DNA of 64,000 bases from NCBI GenBank assembly GCA_011800805.1, contig MPNW01000189.1, positions 1 through 64,000 of the forward strand, written 5' to 3'. Position numbers and translations under genes: made by a program. Positions 49,907-63,068 of this stretch are shown one piece after another. The first letter of the stretch is position 1. The number at the start of each line of letters is the position of its first letter. This DNA is from Hirudo medicinalis. Lineage: Eukaryota; Annelida; Clitellata; Hirudinida; Hirudinidae. The notes beneath the pieces are model-generated. The model made no database searches. It was not told the DNA's origin and was given only the letters and a program-made list of their open reading frames with translations.

Positions 49907-52900
49907 TAACGATAACGATAACGGTAACAGCAACGGTAATAGTAATAATAACAACGGCAACGGTAACGGTAATAGTAATAATAATAACAACAATAATAAT
50001 AATAATAGTAATGGCTTAAAATAATTATTTGTAAAGTTTTTATACTTTTGCAGTTAGATCATCTAATAAGCTTAGCTAAGCTTTGTCCCTTTTTACATGC
50101 AGATGATTTTACTTCTGAATGTTTGATTATTACATAATTGTCAAATAATTACCCGTTCTTAATCTAATCTTTCTCTTGCGTTTGTTTAAAGTTATTGAGA
50201 ATCGTTCCAATTAATTTTCAGGTTGTTATTGTGAACTCAGAAAATACAATTACATTACATTCAATTACATTCAATTANNNNNNNNNNNNNNNNNNNNNNN
50301 NNNNNNNNNNNNNNNNNNNNNNNNNNNNNNNNNNNNNNNNNNNNNNNNNNNNNNNNNNNNNNNNNNNNNNNNNNNNNNNNNNNNNNNNNNNNNNNNNNNN
50401 NNNNNNNNNNNNNNNNNNNNNNNNNNNNNNNNNNNNNNNNNNNNNNNNNNNNNNNNNNNNNNNNNNNNNNNNNNNNNNNNNNNNNNNNNNNNNNNNNNNN
50501 NNNNNNNNNNNNNNNNNNNNNNNNNNNNNNNNNNNNNNNNNNNNNNNNNNNNNNNNNNNNNNNNNNNNNNNNNNNNNNNNNNNNNNNNNNNNNNNNNNNN
50601 NNNNNNNNNNNNNNNNNNNNNNNNNNNNNNNNNNNNNNNNNNNNNNNNNNNNNNNNNNNNNNNNNNNNNNNNNNNNNNNNNNNNNNNNNNNNNNNNNTGC
50701 TTCTTGAAGGATGCAGGTTTTGCGGATTTAAAGCCAACAATGCGATAATGCCATGCATTGCTGATTTCTGTGATAATTTTAGCTTGAATTGTTTCAAATT
50801 CACATTTATTAACAGGCTGTTGACTCAAGTAGAAGAAGCAGCCAAAAGTTTTGAGTCATTTTGGAAGTTGCACAAAGTCAAACTCGAGCAATGCTTGCAG
50901 CTCAGGAAGTTTGAAGAAGATTTCAAACAGGTGAATTTTTATTACGCTAATCAAAATATAACTAGGAATAATAGATCGTAAAAACCTGAATAAATAAACC
51001 ATTAATTCTGTGAATGATTAATTGAAAATAATTAATGTTACAAGTAGTTGTGACAATGACATTTGAGGTAATTACACAAATGTTCTTTCAAGTAATGATG
51101 ACAAGGTTGTAGCATTGCCCGTTTCAAGCACAACTCACTTTGGCGTTATTGTCATCATTGTCGTCGACTACATCTTCGTCATTATTTTTCAGCTCCAGTT
51201 CACTTGCGACAAGCACTTGAAGTACTTGGAGTCGCTCGAGATTAAGTGCGAGTCGTCGCTCAAAGCAAACGAACTCCTCGTTGAACTCAAGAAGTTTGAA
51301 GAGTCCTCGAAGGTTTTGAAAGCTTTCGACCGATGACTTCGATTAATCCATCGTTATCCGATGCGCCAATGTGTCTTGATCGTGCACCATATCAAATCTT
51401 ACATCTGTTTATGTTGTTGTGTTGATGATGATGATGTTGAAGAGTTATTGTGATGTTGATGTTATGGAATTGTAATCATGTGTCATATGGTTTGATAGTT
51501 TGTTGTTTGTTGATGCCAGAAAAGTATTGTGTATTTATAAGTTCATTTTTGTTTACTTTTTTGTATTAATATATGTTATATATGTTGCACTTGCAACAGT
51601 TTGTTGTTTAATGATGATTATGATGAAGTTGACATCTGCATTAGTAAATTAACTGCCTCATTCTTCTTTTCCTCCTCCTCCTCCTCCTAGAATGACATCA
51701 CTCGAGCAGATGTCCTGAAATTAAGGGGTCAAAAGTTCATCGAGGAGAATCACTATGCGCTGGACTGCATCAGGCCAAAGTGCTCGGAACTTGAGAGGAT
51801 CATTCGGGCTTACGACCAACTGCTCAACTCTGGCATCGACACTGCCTCCAAGTCTAAGGAATTGTTCGACTCGATTGAAAACGTGATTATGTTGTTTTCC
51901 TCTTGAATATGTCTGCAGAAGATGTGATTAACTAAAATTATTTATTTACCATTTATCTTTTATCAATTATTATAATAATCAATTTGCCAGGGACAAATGT
52001 ATGGATGAATGCATGGTTGGACTGGTGGTTATTTATTAATGATGATTTCATAGTCATAGTATGATGGAAATATATTAACTGACTGACTAAATTAAAGCCT
52101 GGCTTACTTTAGTCAAGAGGAGCCAAATATCTTTCTTGAGAGTGTTTTAATGTTTTTGAGAGTCTCAATTGCAGACCCAACAGAGTATTTTTGTTTATCA
52201 CTTTGATAAACATTCTACTTTTTTGTCACTTTTACTCTCCAAAATTGCATGAGGACTCTTTTCTCCTGTCAACATCCACAGTTCTGCTTCTAACTCAAAA
52301 TCAAGCTAAGACTTCATCTTTTTCAATGCCTGTCATTTTCCGAGGTGACAAGCAGACACTTCTCAAGAAATGCATGAAAAATGTTGCTTGCTCATGAGGC
52401 ACATTTTGCCAATCCTCAAACTGAATGGATAAATGCATGAAATAAAGAAACATTTTATGCTTGAAATTGAATTTAGTGATCTGAAGAATGTTTTATTATA
52501 CAATAAAATTCACAGGCTGAGAGATGGTGCTCCAAAGGAGTCGATCTCCTTGCTTCCCAGGCAATTGAACCAAACCATTCTTCGGAACACATCACGAAGG
52601 CCATCAGCGATTTGGACTCCATGATCGGTGGATTCAAAAACCTCGGCTTCAGCAACCCGAAGGAATTCCATCAGAAATTCAATTCTCTCCTCAGTCCTCC
52701 CCAGCTTAAGGTTAAAAGTGATTTTTAAATGTATTTAGAAATCTTTTCGATAAACAACTTCTCGATCACTGGTCAAGTGGGTGGTGCCTGTCAAAGTTTG
52801 TTTTTTTTAATGTTCTTTAGAAACTGAAAGAGTGATCAAAGCACTTCAGACTGAAAATTGCTTAAATATTCTTTCAGACAAGCGTGGAGAGCATCTTGTC

Positions 52901-55900
52901 CCGCTCGGAGGATGTTCTCAACATGTTGACCAAATGCAGGACCCAGTTGTGCTCCCAGATCGTCATCAAGCACAGTCCCAAACCGGTGCATGTCGTGCTG
53001 CCCAGCACAGAGAGGCCATCGCACATCTCACCTCCCATCATAACCACCACCACCACCAACAACAGCAGTGGCAGTGAAAGCAACGGCAACGTTCTTTCTC
53101 CTTTTTCCATTTCCATGGTAAACCTCTCGACCCCCCCGAATGGTCAAGCCCCGATGCAGTACTCGCAACAGCTCACTGTTCAGTCAGACCAGCCAAAGCC
53201 AAAACGAAGATTCAGCTTAAAGAAAATAGTACGTTGTCGACGTTGTTCCTTCTGCCTCTCGTCGTTTTCCACGTGAACCGGCTTTAAAATTGCATGGACA
53301 TTGCTCGGCACATTTGATTGACGCTCGATTGTTGAGGGTCACTCGTCTCATCCGATGGCTGAGATGTTCTAAAAATACTAGATACTTGTAAATCAGATAT
53401 TTTATCATGTTAAAATTAATATCATTTAATTACAAATCACTTGCACCTTAATTTTTCCATCTGCTGTGTTGTTAATTTACATTTTTTTATTGCACGACTA
53501 AAGACATGGTTCCTTCCATTGCAGGGTAAACTCGAGAGAAGGTTCTCAAAAAGCACCCAAAACTTGGATTCCATCAAGAGCAGGCTGTCTCCGAGTCCAG
53601 ATAAAGAAGACAACTTGCTGGCCAGACGAAGGTTTTTGTCAACAGTTTAGAAATTATTGCATAAAATTAGGAGGGATGTGTAAATGTGTTTCATATTTTT
53701 TAACATTAAATATTTTTCTTAGTGATGCTATAGCAGAAGTTGTGGCTGCAGAGAGGTTGTATGTGGATGGCCTTCAGTTAGTCATGAAAGTGAGATGATT
53801 TGTGTCGAAATGGACTTTTAAATTGTTTGAAAATTAATTAATGCAATATTAATTTTATTCAATATTGTTATTTTATATAATAAATTCAATATTATTGTTT
53901 TATATTCTTTAATAATTTTATTACTTAACCATCAAGAATGCCTTGTCAATATTAAACATTGATTCTCCATTAACGTTGAATTATTTTCAAATGGTCGTTC
54001 GATCTCGTGATGCAGAGTTACGTCAAGGAAATGGAATCGATCGACATGTTGCCAATGCTGCCGGAGGAGCTGGTCGGTCGGAAGAATGAACTTTTCTCCA
54101 ATTGGAGTGAACTCTTCTCGTTCCACTCTGAGTACGTTTTATTTTGAACCACTACTAAGGTTTGCTTGTTTGTATTTAGCTGATTTTGTGAGCACCTCGT
54201 GTGATCGTGCCAGATGTGGAGGTGGTACGACTGCAAGACTATTTATGCAGCATCACGTCCCAAGGGTGCTCCCTGGTGGACGGCACACCGTGCACTGCTT
54301 TTCACTGCTGCATGCAGGAATGCGACCCTCTGGGCTAACCTGCATACCACTTTTTGTCTTGAATATAACTGTAAATAAATATTAAACTTAATTAATTGTA
54401 TTTTATTAAAAACATTAAAAAGCTAATCTCTTTAAGCTAGTTAATTATTATTTTAAACTATTTTATGCTGCGTTGTTACACTTAACTGAGACTTTTTTAA
54501 CCTCCTCAAAATAATTTATTCCGAGCGCTTCCTTTCAACTTCAGCATTTTCTTGAAAGAACTCGAGAGCGCCGAGGACATGAAATCCGTCGAAGCATTTT
54601 GTTTTTCGTTCATAATCCACGTGAGTCAGAAATAAATTTTGCAACTAACTCTGATTTTTATCCATTTTTAACTGGTGGTTTTGCAATTGGTTTTCATGCC
54701 TCACGGAATATGGAATGACTCATTTTGATGATGAGTGCTAACTTGGGCTAGTAACAGGCTGGGTGGTTGTTTATTTTTAACTTTTCACTTTTCCAGGTGA
54801 ATTTAAATATCAACTGGGTGTTGTTTTGCAAAGTATTACCCAGCAAGATTTAAATGTTATTGTTGGGAAATTTAAATTTGGAAAATGTTTAACTTTCTTG
54901 CTTTTAATCAATATTCCAGAAAGATGATCTCAACAAACTGTACATTGACTTTTGTAAAAACAAAGTTGCCAGTACTGAACTTCTGTATAAAGTCATAAGC
55001 TGTGATTTCATGAAGGTAAGTTTGATTGTTTTAGAGATATTTAAGTTGTTTTTTAAAATTTATTTGAAAACCTGAGCATTACAGTTCAACAATGTAAGGC
55101 TCAGTTTTAAGGATGTCAGCCTGACCCTGAATAAAAAACACTTACCAAGCAGATTAAGCAAAGCATTCAACTAACAAAAAGAACATTGTCTTTTTGTACA
55201 TTACCATGATTTACTGATAGTTTACAAATAGTTTATGTTCTAATTATTCAGTAAATTTTAAGATCATGTTTAATATTGTTAAAGTTTAATATTTAAATTA
55301 CACATTAATAAAATAAAAACAACCTCATTTGCTTAGGAATGTCAGAAAAAGGCTGCATCGAACGAGCCACTGGATGTTTTGCTGAGCAAACCCATCCAAC
55401 AACTTCCAATTTATCACAAACTCTTAAAGGCATTATTTTTGTTTGTTTCCAAGTATTAACCAGTTAATATGATTGCAAGGATCGAAAGTTTAAAAAGTGC
55501 ACTTATCTTGAAACGTCTGCAAGCACCAAGTAACACTTGTAGAGTAACCCCTATGGCTTTAGACTTGTTACTTTAAAGACTGAAACTTTAAAATTTAGAA
55601 AATGTAAATTTTTAATTTCAGGAGTTGGTGAAGTATTGCAATCAGGATCAGAGTCTGGAAAGTGCCAAAGAAGCTGTCGAAGTCATCGGAAAGTTGATCG
55701 AAAAATCATCAGCTGCCATGAGTCTCATTTCCATTGACGGATTCGAGGTGCCCGATCATTTGTTGCTTCTCACTAATACTGTTTTATTTTTATTCTATTT
55801 ACTAATTGAATTATTCTTACTAGGGAGACCTGTCAGCAGGTGGCAAGTTGATCCAACAGGGATCATTCCTTGTCCAGGTGGAGGGTGGAAAATCCTGGGG

Positions 55901-57512
55901 TTTCTTGAAGAACAAATCTGGATCAACAAGACACTTGTTCCTCTACGAGACTTTCATCATCATCTGCAAAAAATTGGAATCCAATGGAAATGGAAGTCCC
56001 ACTTATTCCTTCAAGGCCCTTCTGCCAGTGAGTTGCTGGTGTTTGACTCCAATTGGTTGACTAATTATTGGTCAATTTATTATTATTATTGTTATTCTTC
56101 TTGTTATTATTATTATTATCATCATCATCATTATTATTATTTTGCAACTACTTGATTGTCTAATTGATGAACTTCTAATTGATTGTCTTTTCACTGCAGA
56201 CTGCAGATTTGGCATTGACTGAGAATGTCAAGGGAGACAAGAAGAAGTTCCAACTTTCCCTCCACAAGACCAACGAGTCTTACATCATCCAGGTATTGGA
56301 AAACCTACAGAATCACTTGTGCTTCGAGTTACGAGTGCTAAAATATAATTTTAAGATTGTGGTGGACCTAAAAATTTATGTTAATCAAATAAAAGGGACC
56401 AGCAATAGTTGCAAAATCATCTTATTTTTATTCTCTGTAGGCTTCAGGCATTAATGTCAAGGACTTCTGGGTTTCTGAAATCAAGCGAATTCTTTTGGGG
56501 CAGTTTGAGAAAATCAAAAGTTAGTCTAAAATATTCACAAGTCAGTGTCAAAATTATTATATTTTTTTTACGAATACGATGTTTGTTGTCTGTCTCAGAT
56601 GATAACCTGAATAAGAACAGCTTCAGAACTCCTGTAAGATCTCCAAGGTTTGAATAATTAAGCATTAGGCATTAAATACATTTTGAATGTTATTATTGTG
56701 AATGTATTTGTCTTAAATATTTTTAACTCCTGCAATTTAATTATTTTTTAATTATTATTTGATAACAACTGCACTTTGTGTGTGAAATGCTTACAACTTA
56801 ATCATATCTCGACAAGCAAAACATCCCGAAATGGCCTCCACCCCCTCAACAACAACAGCCTGAACAACAACGACAGTCTGCAGATGAACGATAGAAAAGC
56901 ATCTCTGAGTTCATCCATGATCGACTTATCAAAGGTTGACAATTCTTTGTTTTTGTGTTTAAAGAATTTAAATTTCACCTCATCTTTGCAAGGAGCCTTG
57001 TAAATGGTATTTGAGGTGAGAATAATAGCCATAGTTAGTGGTGATAATGATTATTGCACAATTATTTTATAAACCTGCCTGAATAGAACTGAATTTGTGT
57101 TCTAATCTAATATCTCCTGAAGTAGAAATAGCAAAACAAGGGAAACTATAGTGAAATTTCTTTTTTTAAATGACATCTAATATATTAATATCAATTAATG
57201 TTACTTCTCAAATTATTTTATTAGAAGGCTAAAAGACAATTTCATAATACTTATAATTATTAGGTGGCAGGCCAAATGTACGTCATTGCGAGGAATCATT
57301 CGGCGGTACGACCCGACGAACTGTCCCTCAAGATGGGCACAGAGGTCGTCCTTGTTGACCCTGGGCAGGAGGGGTGGAGCCTCATCAGGGAGGCAAACAA
57401 CCCCAAGAATGAAGGGTGGATACCCTCCAATCTGCTGGTTGAGAAGAAAGAACGCCTCCCCATGAATGGATTCCTCAAGGAAAATTATTCCTGGGTTGGC
57501 TTTTCGTTTTGA
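45916..57512 (+). CDS. MCF2L: MCF2L/DBS-type Rho guanine-nucleotide exchange factor
   Basis: Twenty-five exons join in phase into 1404 residues: 45916-46861, 47525-47608, 47819-47933, 48080-48170, 48713-48826, 49123-49239, 49537-49838, 50816-50930, 51193-51312, 51691-51882, 52516-52710, 52878-53228, 53525-53631, 53723-53789, 54016-54131, 54545-54620, 54920-55015, 55337-55429, 55622-55747, 55824-56027, 56200-56292, 56441-56519, 56599-56647, 56817-56934, 57264-57512. Domains: acidic disordered N-terminus (1-315); SEC14/CRAL-TRIO (about 320-490, VVVVIDRRQDKWASVK, VYVLRPLGF, DYIDKEQLTAEFGGTL); spectrin-like helices (490-797, FWKLHKVKLEQCLQLRKFE); DH (about 950-1141); PH (1142-1266, TENVKGDKKKFQL); SH3 (1325-1385). 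DBS proteins activate RhoA/Cdc42. Met at 47533 is an alternative start giving 1086 residues, closer to human MCF2L. Two introns start with GC. A poly(A) signal lies at 57538. Confidence 0.95.
49859..50015. repeat. AAT/AAC/GATAAC compound microsatellite
   Basis: Triplet and hexamer array (ATAATA, ATAACG, GGTAAC) in the Rho GEF intron, directly after the exon ending at 49838. Confidence 0.9.
50278..50697. other. Assembly gap (N run)
   Basis: 420 unknown bases inside the Rho GEF intron 49839-50815. Codon phase across the flanking exons is continuous and the family alignment has no missing segment, so no required coding exon is hidden here. Confidence 0.97.
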
Positions 57513-58918
57513 CTTCTTATTGCAGTAATTCAGAGATAATAAAGTTAATATTTTGAGAATTTAGAAATATTAGAGGAAAGTTTTTTTTGAAATGTTTTAA
57601 ACATATGAAGTTGGGTACTTTGTGCCAATCCTATTCACTATTGATGAGACTATTTCTTGTCACTTGACTTATTGAGAAGTAAATTCAAATTAATTATTTA
57701 AAGAATGAAGTAACTAAATTTTCATAAAATTTGATCTTAAAGATTTAATGTGAAGCAATGTTCCTTGCAGTCACACAGCAAGGAAAGTCTTGGGCAACCA
57801 GCTTGATCCCTTGCTGACAAACTTTATCAAAGTGCTACCACAAAACACCAACCAAAAATGCCAATCTTTGTGACTATACCGAGCCAAAAACTTGTAGCTG
57901 TGTTTCAACATTTAGTCAGCATCTCACTGTTGGATCAAACATTGTTGGAGGCATGTGCCTCAATCTTAGTGTATTCTGACCAAGAAATGTGATACTTGAA
58001 AAACCTTGTCGATCGTTCCATATCCGAAGATATGCTTGAAAGTGCAAATGATCAGTGCATTGTTTCACGGTTGAATCTCGTGGGCTGTTCCTATTTTGAA
58101 TTGTTTTCGTTTGCTATATTTATATTCCACTATTGTGCTATTTTACTGAACTTTGAAGTTTTGATGCAATGTTTTTGGAAATCATTTGAAGAACTGTTGC
58201 ACAAGGTTACAATCTAATTAGACTTTGATCGACAAAATTTTGCTCCTGGTCTCACTTTTTGAAATTTAACATTCGCTACTAGTGTTCATGCCACTGACAT
58301 TTAGTTTCAGTTTAATTTTCTGTTTGCATTTTGTCGATCTGCCTTCGAGGCTCCAGAACTTGCTTCATTTTAAGCATTTTAATGTCCAACCAGATTCATC
58401 ATTCATTCTGACTCCGCTAAAATGTCATTTTTATTAGTTAAGTTGATAAACTTTCGGCGAATAATCAATGCAGCCCGTTCCTGTCGTGCTCAAAATGTTT
58501 GCAGCATCCCTCACCATCCATCAACTTGCTGACTTCCACACCAAGCACATTCTCGTTATTCAAATGGCGACCAAAAATCCAGGACGAAACGGAAAAATTA
58601 GTCGGATAACTGTTACGGCCCTTGTCGCAAATCCGATCATCTTATTTCTGAGGATTTACTAGTTTTTCTTTAACCAATTCGCCAAATCATGCTTATTTTA
58701 GCTAATCTTTCAGTCTGATGAGTATTTTCGAATGTAGTTCCCGCAAGCCACTCATGGAGATAACTTTGAATTGGGTTCAATGAACTACAAAGAATGTGCT
58801 TTCCAAAGTTGTATTACTTCCAAGCTAAACTAAGTTTACTTTGAGTTTCATCTGAAATCCACAAGCAATCGACATCTGTCGAGAATTGCTTCCTAAAAGA
58901 TGTTTCGGCCACCAAGGT
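57513..58918. other. Rho GEF 3' flank and convergent NDUFB6 3' flank
   Basis: AATAAA at 57538-57543, 26 bases after the Rho GEF stop, is a plausible early poly(A) signal. The remaining 1.3 kb has only short frames with no support. Confidence 0.5.
57538..57543 (+). terminator. Poly(A) signal candidate for the Rho GEF gene
   Basis: AATAAA hexamer close behind the stop codon. No cleavage-site evidence is visible. Confidence 0.4.
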
Positions 58919-60057
58919 TCAAGGGACAAAGGAGGTCTTTGATCCCCTCAGAACTGTGCGATGCTTGAAGCCTTTGTCAAAGAAGTCGTCGTGCTCCTTC
59001 GGAGCAATCTTTTGACTCTTCTGTAGACGAGAAAGTCATCACAAAAAGTCAAAAAAAAATGTTGACAAAGGTTAAGCTTTCATGGTCAGGGAATTACTTA
59101 CATAGTAAACAGGAGGCTTTGAACCGTAAATGTGCCATCCATTTACGTGGGTCCAATGCTGCCAAGGAAATTAATGTTTAATCCCATCTTTTTTCAAGAA
59201 CGTTAATGTCGCAATTATTCATACTGTTGTTATGGCACAAGTAACTTAGCATTGGGTAAACATTCGAAATTAAATCGTGGAAAGTAGCAAATCTTACGGA
59301 ATAGTTGTACTTCATGTAGTAGACCGTGCCATACACGGTAGCTATTGCCATTGCAATTTTTGGAATAAAAAATCGTCCATAGGTAGTAGCCTTTTTTCCC
59401 TGAAAAATTAGTTTCATCTCGGGTGAATGCAGAAATTGTCCAAAATTGTTACAGAAAAAAAAAAACAATATTTAAACTGAAGAGAAAATGATTAGAAAGA
59501 TAATATGTGAATGGTGAAGTGTAATGCATTGTAGGGATCGATTGCAATCCAGAATTAATTATACTTGTTAATAAAATATAATGACATAACCACTAAAATA
59601 AAACTAAAACTATGCCTTTTATTCATTTTGAAGGCAAAACAATATCTGCTTATTCAATGCACTTATGACTGTTATTGCAATATGAAAATGAACTTACAAT
59701 AACTGGTTGCAGTGCACCAAAAGCAACATCCCATGGCTTGGCAAGAAATCTTCTTATGGGGTTCTTTGGATAAAGTTCAGGTATGTAAACGGGCTCATGT
59801 GGTGCAAGAACCTGATCATCCAGCCATTGCTTCCTAAGTCTTCTATCTTCTGCCGTCATTGGTTTTTCAAGCCTCTGGCGTTCATGAGCCATCGGCTCGA
59901 TGCTAAAAGGAGGCAACTTGTTTCCTCTCCATTCTACATGTCTAATCATTTTTTTCTCGCGCTCCAATTGCTGTCTCAACTTTTCGTTGAACTTTATCAA
60001 AGCTTCATTATCAATTTGAGCAAGAGTTTTATCGTCATCGCTAGTTTTGGACGCCAT
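58919..60057 (-). CDS. NDUFB6: NDUFB6: complex I accessory subunit B17
   Basis: Four minus-strand exons, 60057-59698, 59399-59298, 59158-59102 and 59020-58919, all phase 0, encode 206 residues. The family core is RRLRKQWLDDQVLAPHEPVY, followed by RRFLAKPWDVAFGALQPVI and one membrane helix (FFIPKIAMAIATVYGTVYYM) ending MKYNYS, matching the NDUFB6 inner-membrane segment. NDUFB6 belongs to the distal membrane arm of respiratory complex I. The protein is longer than the human one (about 128 residues), mostly through a charged N-terminal region of about 70 residues (QIDNEALIKFNEKLRQQLER). The start at MASK was preferred; an in-frame ATG at 60123 would add 22 residues. There is no obvious cleavable presequence, as expected for the family. 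Confidence 0.93.
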
Positions 60058-61389
60058 TTTGCGAAATTGAAGTCCCAGGCAAAACGGGAAGGTGCCCTCG
60101 AGACTGTTTATGACGGACAGCAATTTATGCAGGCCAAAAATGAATTGAAGTGTAAAACGTCTAATGGCGTTAAAAACAGGTAAATTAATTTAAAATAATT
60201 AATTTTAATGAAATTACATATTAATTGTAATAAATTATTTAGCCGACTTTAATTTAGGTTGTGGTTTTAATTGTCTGCTACAGACAAATTTAAAAAGGTA
60301 TTGAACGACATAGTTCACGCTTAACGTTAATACAATTTCAATATAAAAATTTGGCATGTAAGAACTTAATGCTAAAGCTTACCAAAGGCCTACAAGTACC
60401 TCATGAATATAAGCAAAATTTTAGATAATATTTTAGAAACATTTTCACAGATACTTCGTTAAAATAATAATACTATAATACTAATATTACTTGAATATTG
60501 TTTTATAAAAAAAATTGTTGACCAAACTGACTCTCAAAAGTAAAACTTAATATTGTGGCTTTTAATATTTTGTAAGGCATACATTCTTCGGAAGATCCCG
60601 TCATAAAAATTAATTTAAAAATAGACTAAATGCCACACGAGAAAATTTAACAATGAAAGATCTTAAATGCTGTCATGTTAATTGAAATTCATCATCATCT
60701 GCAGCCAGAATTTGAAATCCGACCGTAATAACTTTAATGACACTGATTCCAGGAAATTGTCCGACCATCCCATTTCTTTTACTTCGCAATTTTCCGTAAA
60801 GTCCTTCCATTCTCTAATGATGAATGTCTTGTCATTTTCCTTAACCCATTATTCACTGCGGATATTTCAAACATTCATCATTTTGTTTAAAGAAGTTGCT
60901 TTTCCCAGACGATTCCCATCTCGAAAGATCTTTCCTTCTTTGGATGCGTGACCTGGGTAGAGGTAATAATTTTTGATTTTGTTTTAATAAAAAAAAACTT
61001 TCTGCTCGATCCACTATCTCGTGATCAACTTTAAACAAATTTTGTGGTCTTAGAAATTAAAAATTACATTTAAAATCATCAGGCAGAAATAAGCTTTCCA
61101 GGGCTTGTTGGATTCGTCCGACCCAGATTCAGCTTGTTACCAATCTGAACCCACACGTTTTTGTTAAAATTTGAATTACAATTATTTGGCATATAAAATG
61201 CGAAATAAAACCGAAATTAAATCCATCGGAAATACTCCGAGTCAGGTAGAAGGTGACGTAACTTTTGTTACTAAGCATATCTTATGATTCCAAGAAATCC
61301 TGAATAAAACTAACTTTTGTCCATTGTCAGCGTTGGTGCGATCACATTGGACTCATTCTTATCACTGTAAAAATTCCATTGTTGCAACT
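60058..61389. other. Intergenic, AT-rich
   Basis: This stretch lies upstream of NDUFB6 (minus), so its promoter should be near 60060-60200. No coding or repeat structure was supported before the LTR element. Confidence 0.5.
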
Positions 61390-61499
61390 TGTGACGATAT
61401 TTATGTATATCTTTATAGTGTCGCACCCTCGCGTCGTTTTACGCCACATTGAATTAGAGCTTGGCCTTGTCATGTTTTTTGACGTTAGGTAACGTTACA
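61390..61499 (+). repeat. 5' LTR (about 110 bp)
   Basis: Starts TGTGACG and ends GTTACA immediately before the putative primer site. It is very short for a Ty3/Gypsy LTR. Confidence 0.75.
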
Positions 61500-61511
61500 T
61501 GGTGTCAGAAG

Positions 61512-62279
61512 ATGGCCAATTCGATTCCAGTTCCCACATCAATGACAGTAACAGGAGATTCAGCACTCGAATGGCGAAGATTCAAGCGGCAGTACTTAAA
61601 TTATGCTATCGCTGCGAAACTTCATAATGAATCTCAGGAGCGGCAAGTGGCAATTTTCCTTGCTTCATTGCCTCCGAGGCACTCGACATTTTTGCTTCGT
61701 TTGACCTCCCAGAGGAAGACTCTCATGACATCTCGAAAGTCATGGCTGCCTTGGAAAGCCACTTTATTGGAGAAGTCAACGAAGTGTACGAACGCTTTAT
61801 ATTCCATCAAAAGAGACAAGAACCAGCCGAACCTTTTGAGTCATTTCTGACAGCACTCAGGAAACTCGTCAAGACATGCGAGATTTCCAGGACCCAACTG
61901 TCCGGGATCAAATTGTCACCGGAATCACCGACGACAGCACCCGACGACGATTACTTCAAACTCGAAAGCTCTACCTCAAGACAGCAATCGACATCTGCCG
62001 TGCAGCCGAATCAGCAGTATCTCAATCTCGAGTCATCTCAGATGAAGACGTGCACTTGATCAAGCAGAAATCAACATCTACAGCCAGAAGATCACCAGTG
62101 AGTCGACTTCGAGATAAGACCACAAAAACAACTGCACAGACGAAAATCTGCCGATATTGTCGACGACAACAAGCGGATCGGAAAGTATGTCCCGCTTTCG
62201 GAAAGACTTGTCAAAGCTGTGGAAAGTCAAACCACTTTGCAGCAGTGTGCCGAAGCAAGCCTTTATATAGAACTCGATG
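61512..62279 (+). pseudogene. Broken gag remnant with zinc knuckle
   Basis: The first ATG after the primer site opens a gag-like frame (about 61512-61700). Homologous content then continues in a second frame (about 61735-61880) and a third (61876-62279), so there are two frameshifts. The last part contains a CxxC element and a CCHC knuckle typical of nucleocapsid. No functional product is expected. Confidence 0.8.
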
Positions 62280-62369
62280 ACCAACTCCTGGCAACAAAAT
62301 CACGACAATCTTGCAGAAGGTTGTCCAAGCTGGTAGTTGCTTTAGAGAAAGTACAATTTATGCTGGATA

Positions 62370-62900
62370 GCGATTGGCCCATCTTTTGTTTCGAAGTATT
62401 TTAAGTATTTCATGAAGACGTGGGAGATTTCTCACCACACATCCAGTCCTCGCTATCCTCAGTCAAATGGTAGAATGGAAGGATGTTAAGAATCTGACGA
62501 GTAAAGCTAGAAAGTAGAAAATCACCAAGATCCGTTCCTTGCATTCCTGGATTGGAGGAACATACCATCAGAAGCCACACAACACTCCCCGGCTCAGGTA
62601 GTGTTTGGTCGACGCACCCGCACATTGATGCCAATTTCAGACAGCCTCCTGCAGACCCCAAATAGTACAAGAATACGGGAAACTATGAGGGCTGTCAAGC
62701 TGAAATAAGCGGCATTTTATATCATGTCTGCCAAGGAAAGACCCTCATTGAATGTCGTTTCAAGCCAGATGATCGGAGATGATTGGCAGAAAAGCTCTAT
62801 CAGCAAGGTGTTACCCTACAGATCTTATGAAGTAAGACTTCAGGATGGAACCACAAGAAGACGCACATCGAAACATGTATGCTTCTCTAAAGCCTCCTCT
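62370..62900 (+). pseudogene. Broken 3' pol (integrase) remnant
   Basis: Holds the last catalytic-glutamate region of an rve integrase and its C-terminal segment (YRSYEVRLQDG), interrupted by stops and frame changes. The junction with gag at roughly 62280-62385 marks a deletion of several kilobases of pol. Confidence 0.75.
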
Positions 62901-63068
62901 AACTGTTACCGAGCAGGCTATGGAAGAACCAGCTCAGGCACAAGCGCAGCATGCAGAAGAGCCAGAACTGACAATCCTTCCACCAAGTTCTCGACCATCC
63001 GTCGTCACAAGATCTGGACGGATAATCAAGATTCCTGCTCGATACAGAGACTGATTTGGATAGGAGGA

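Noticed and set aside
49790..49993. Leu-rich minus-strand frame
   Set aside because: Translation of the AAT/AAC repeat in the Rho GEF intron.
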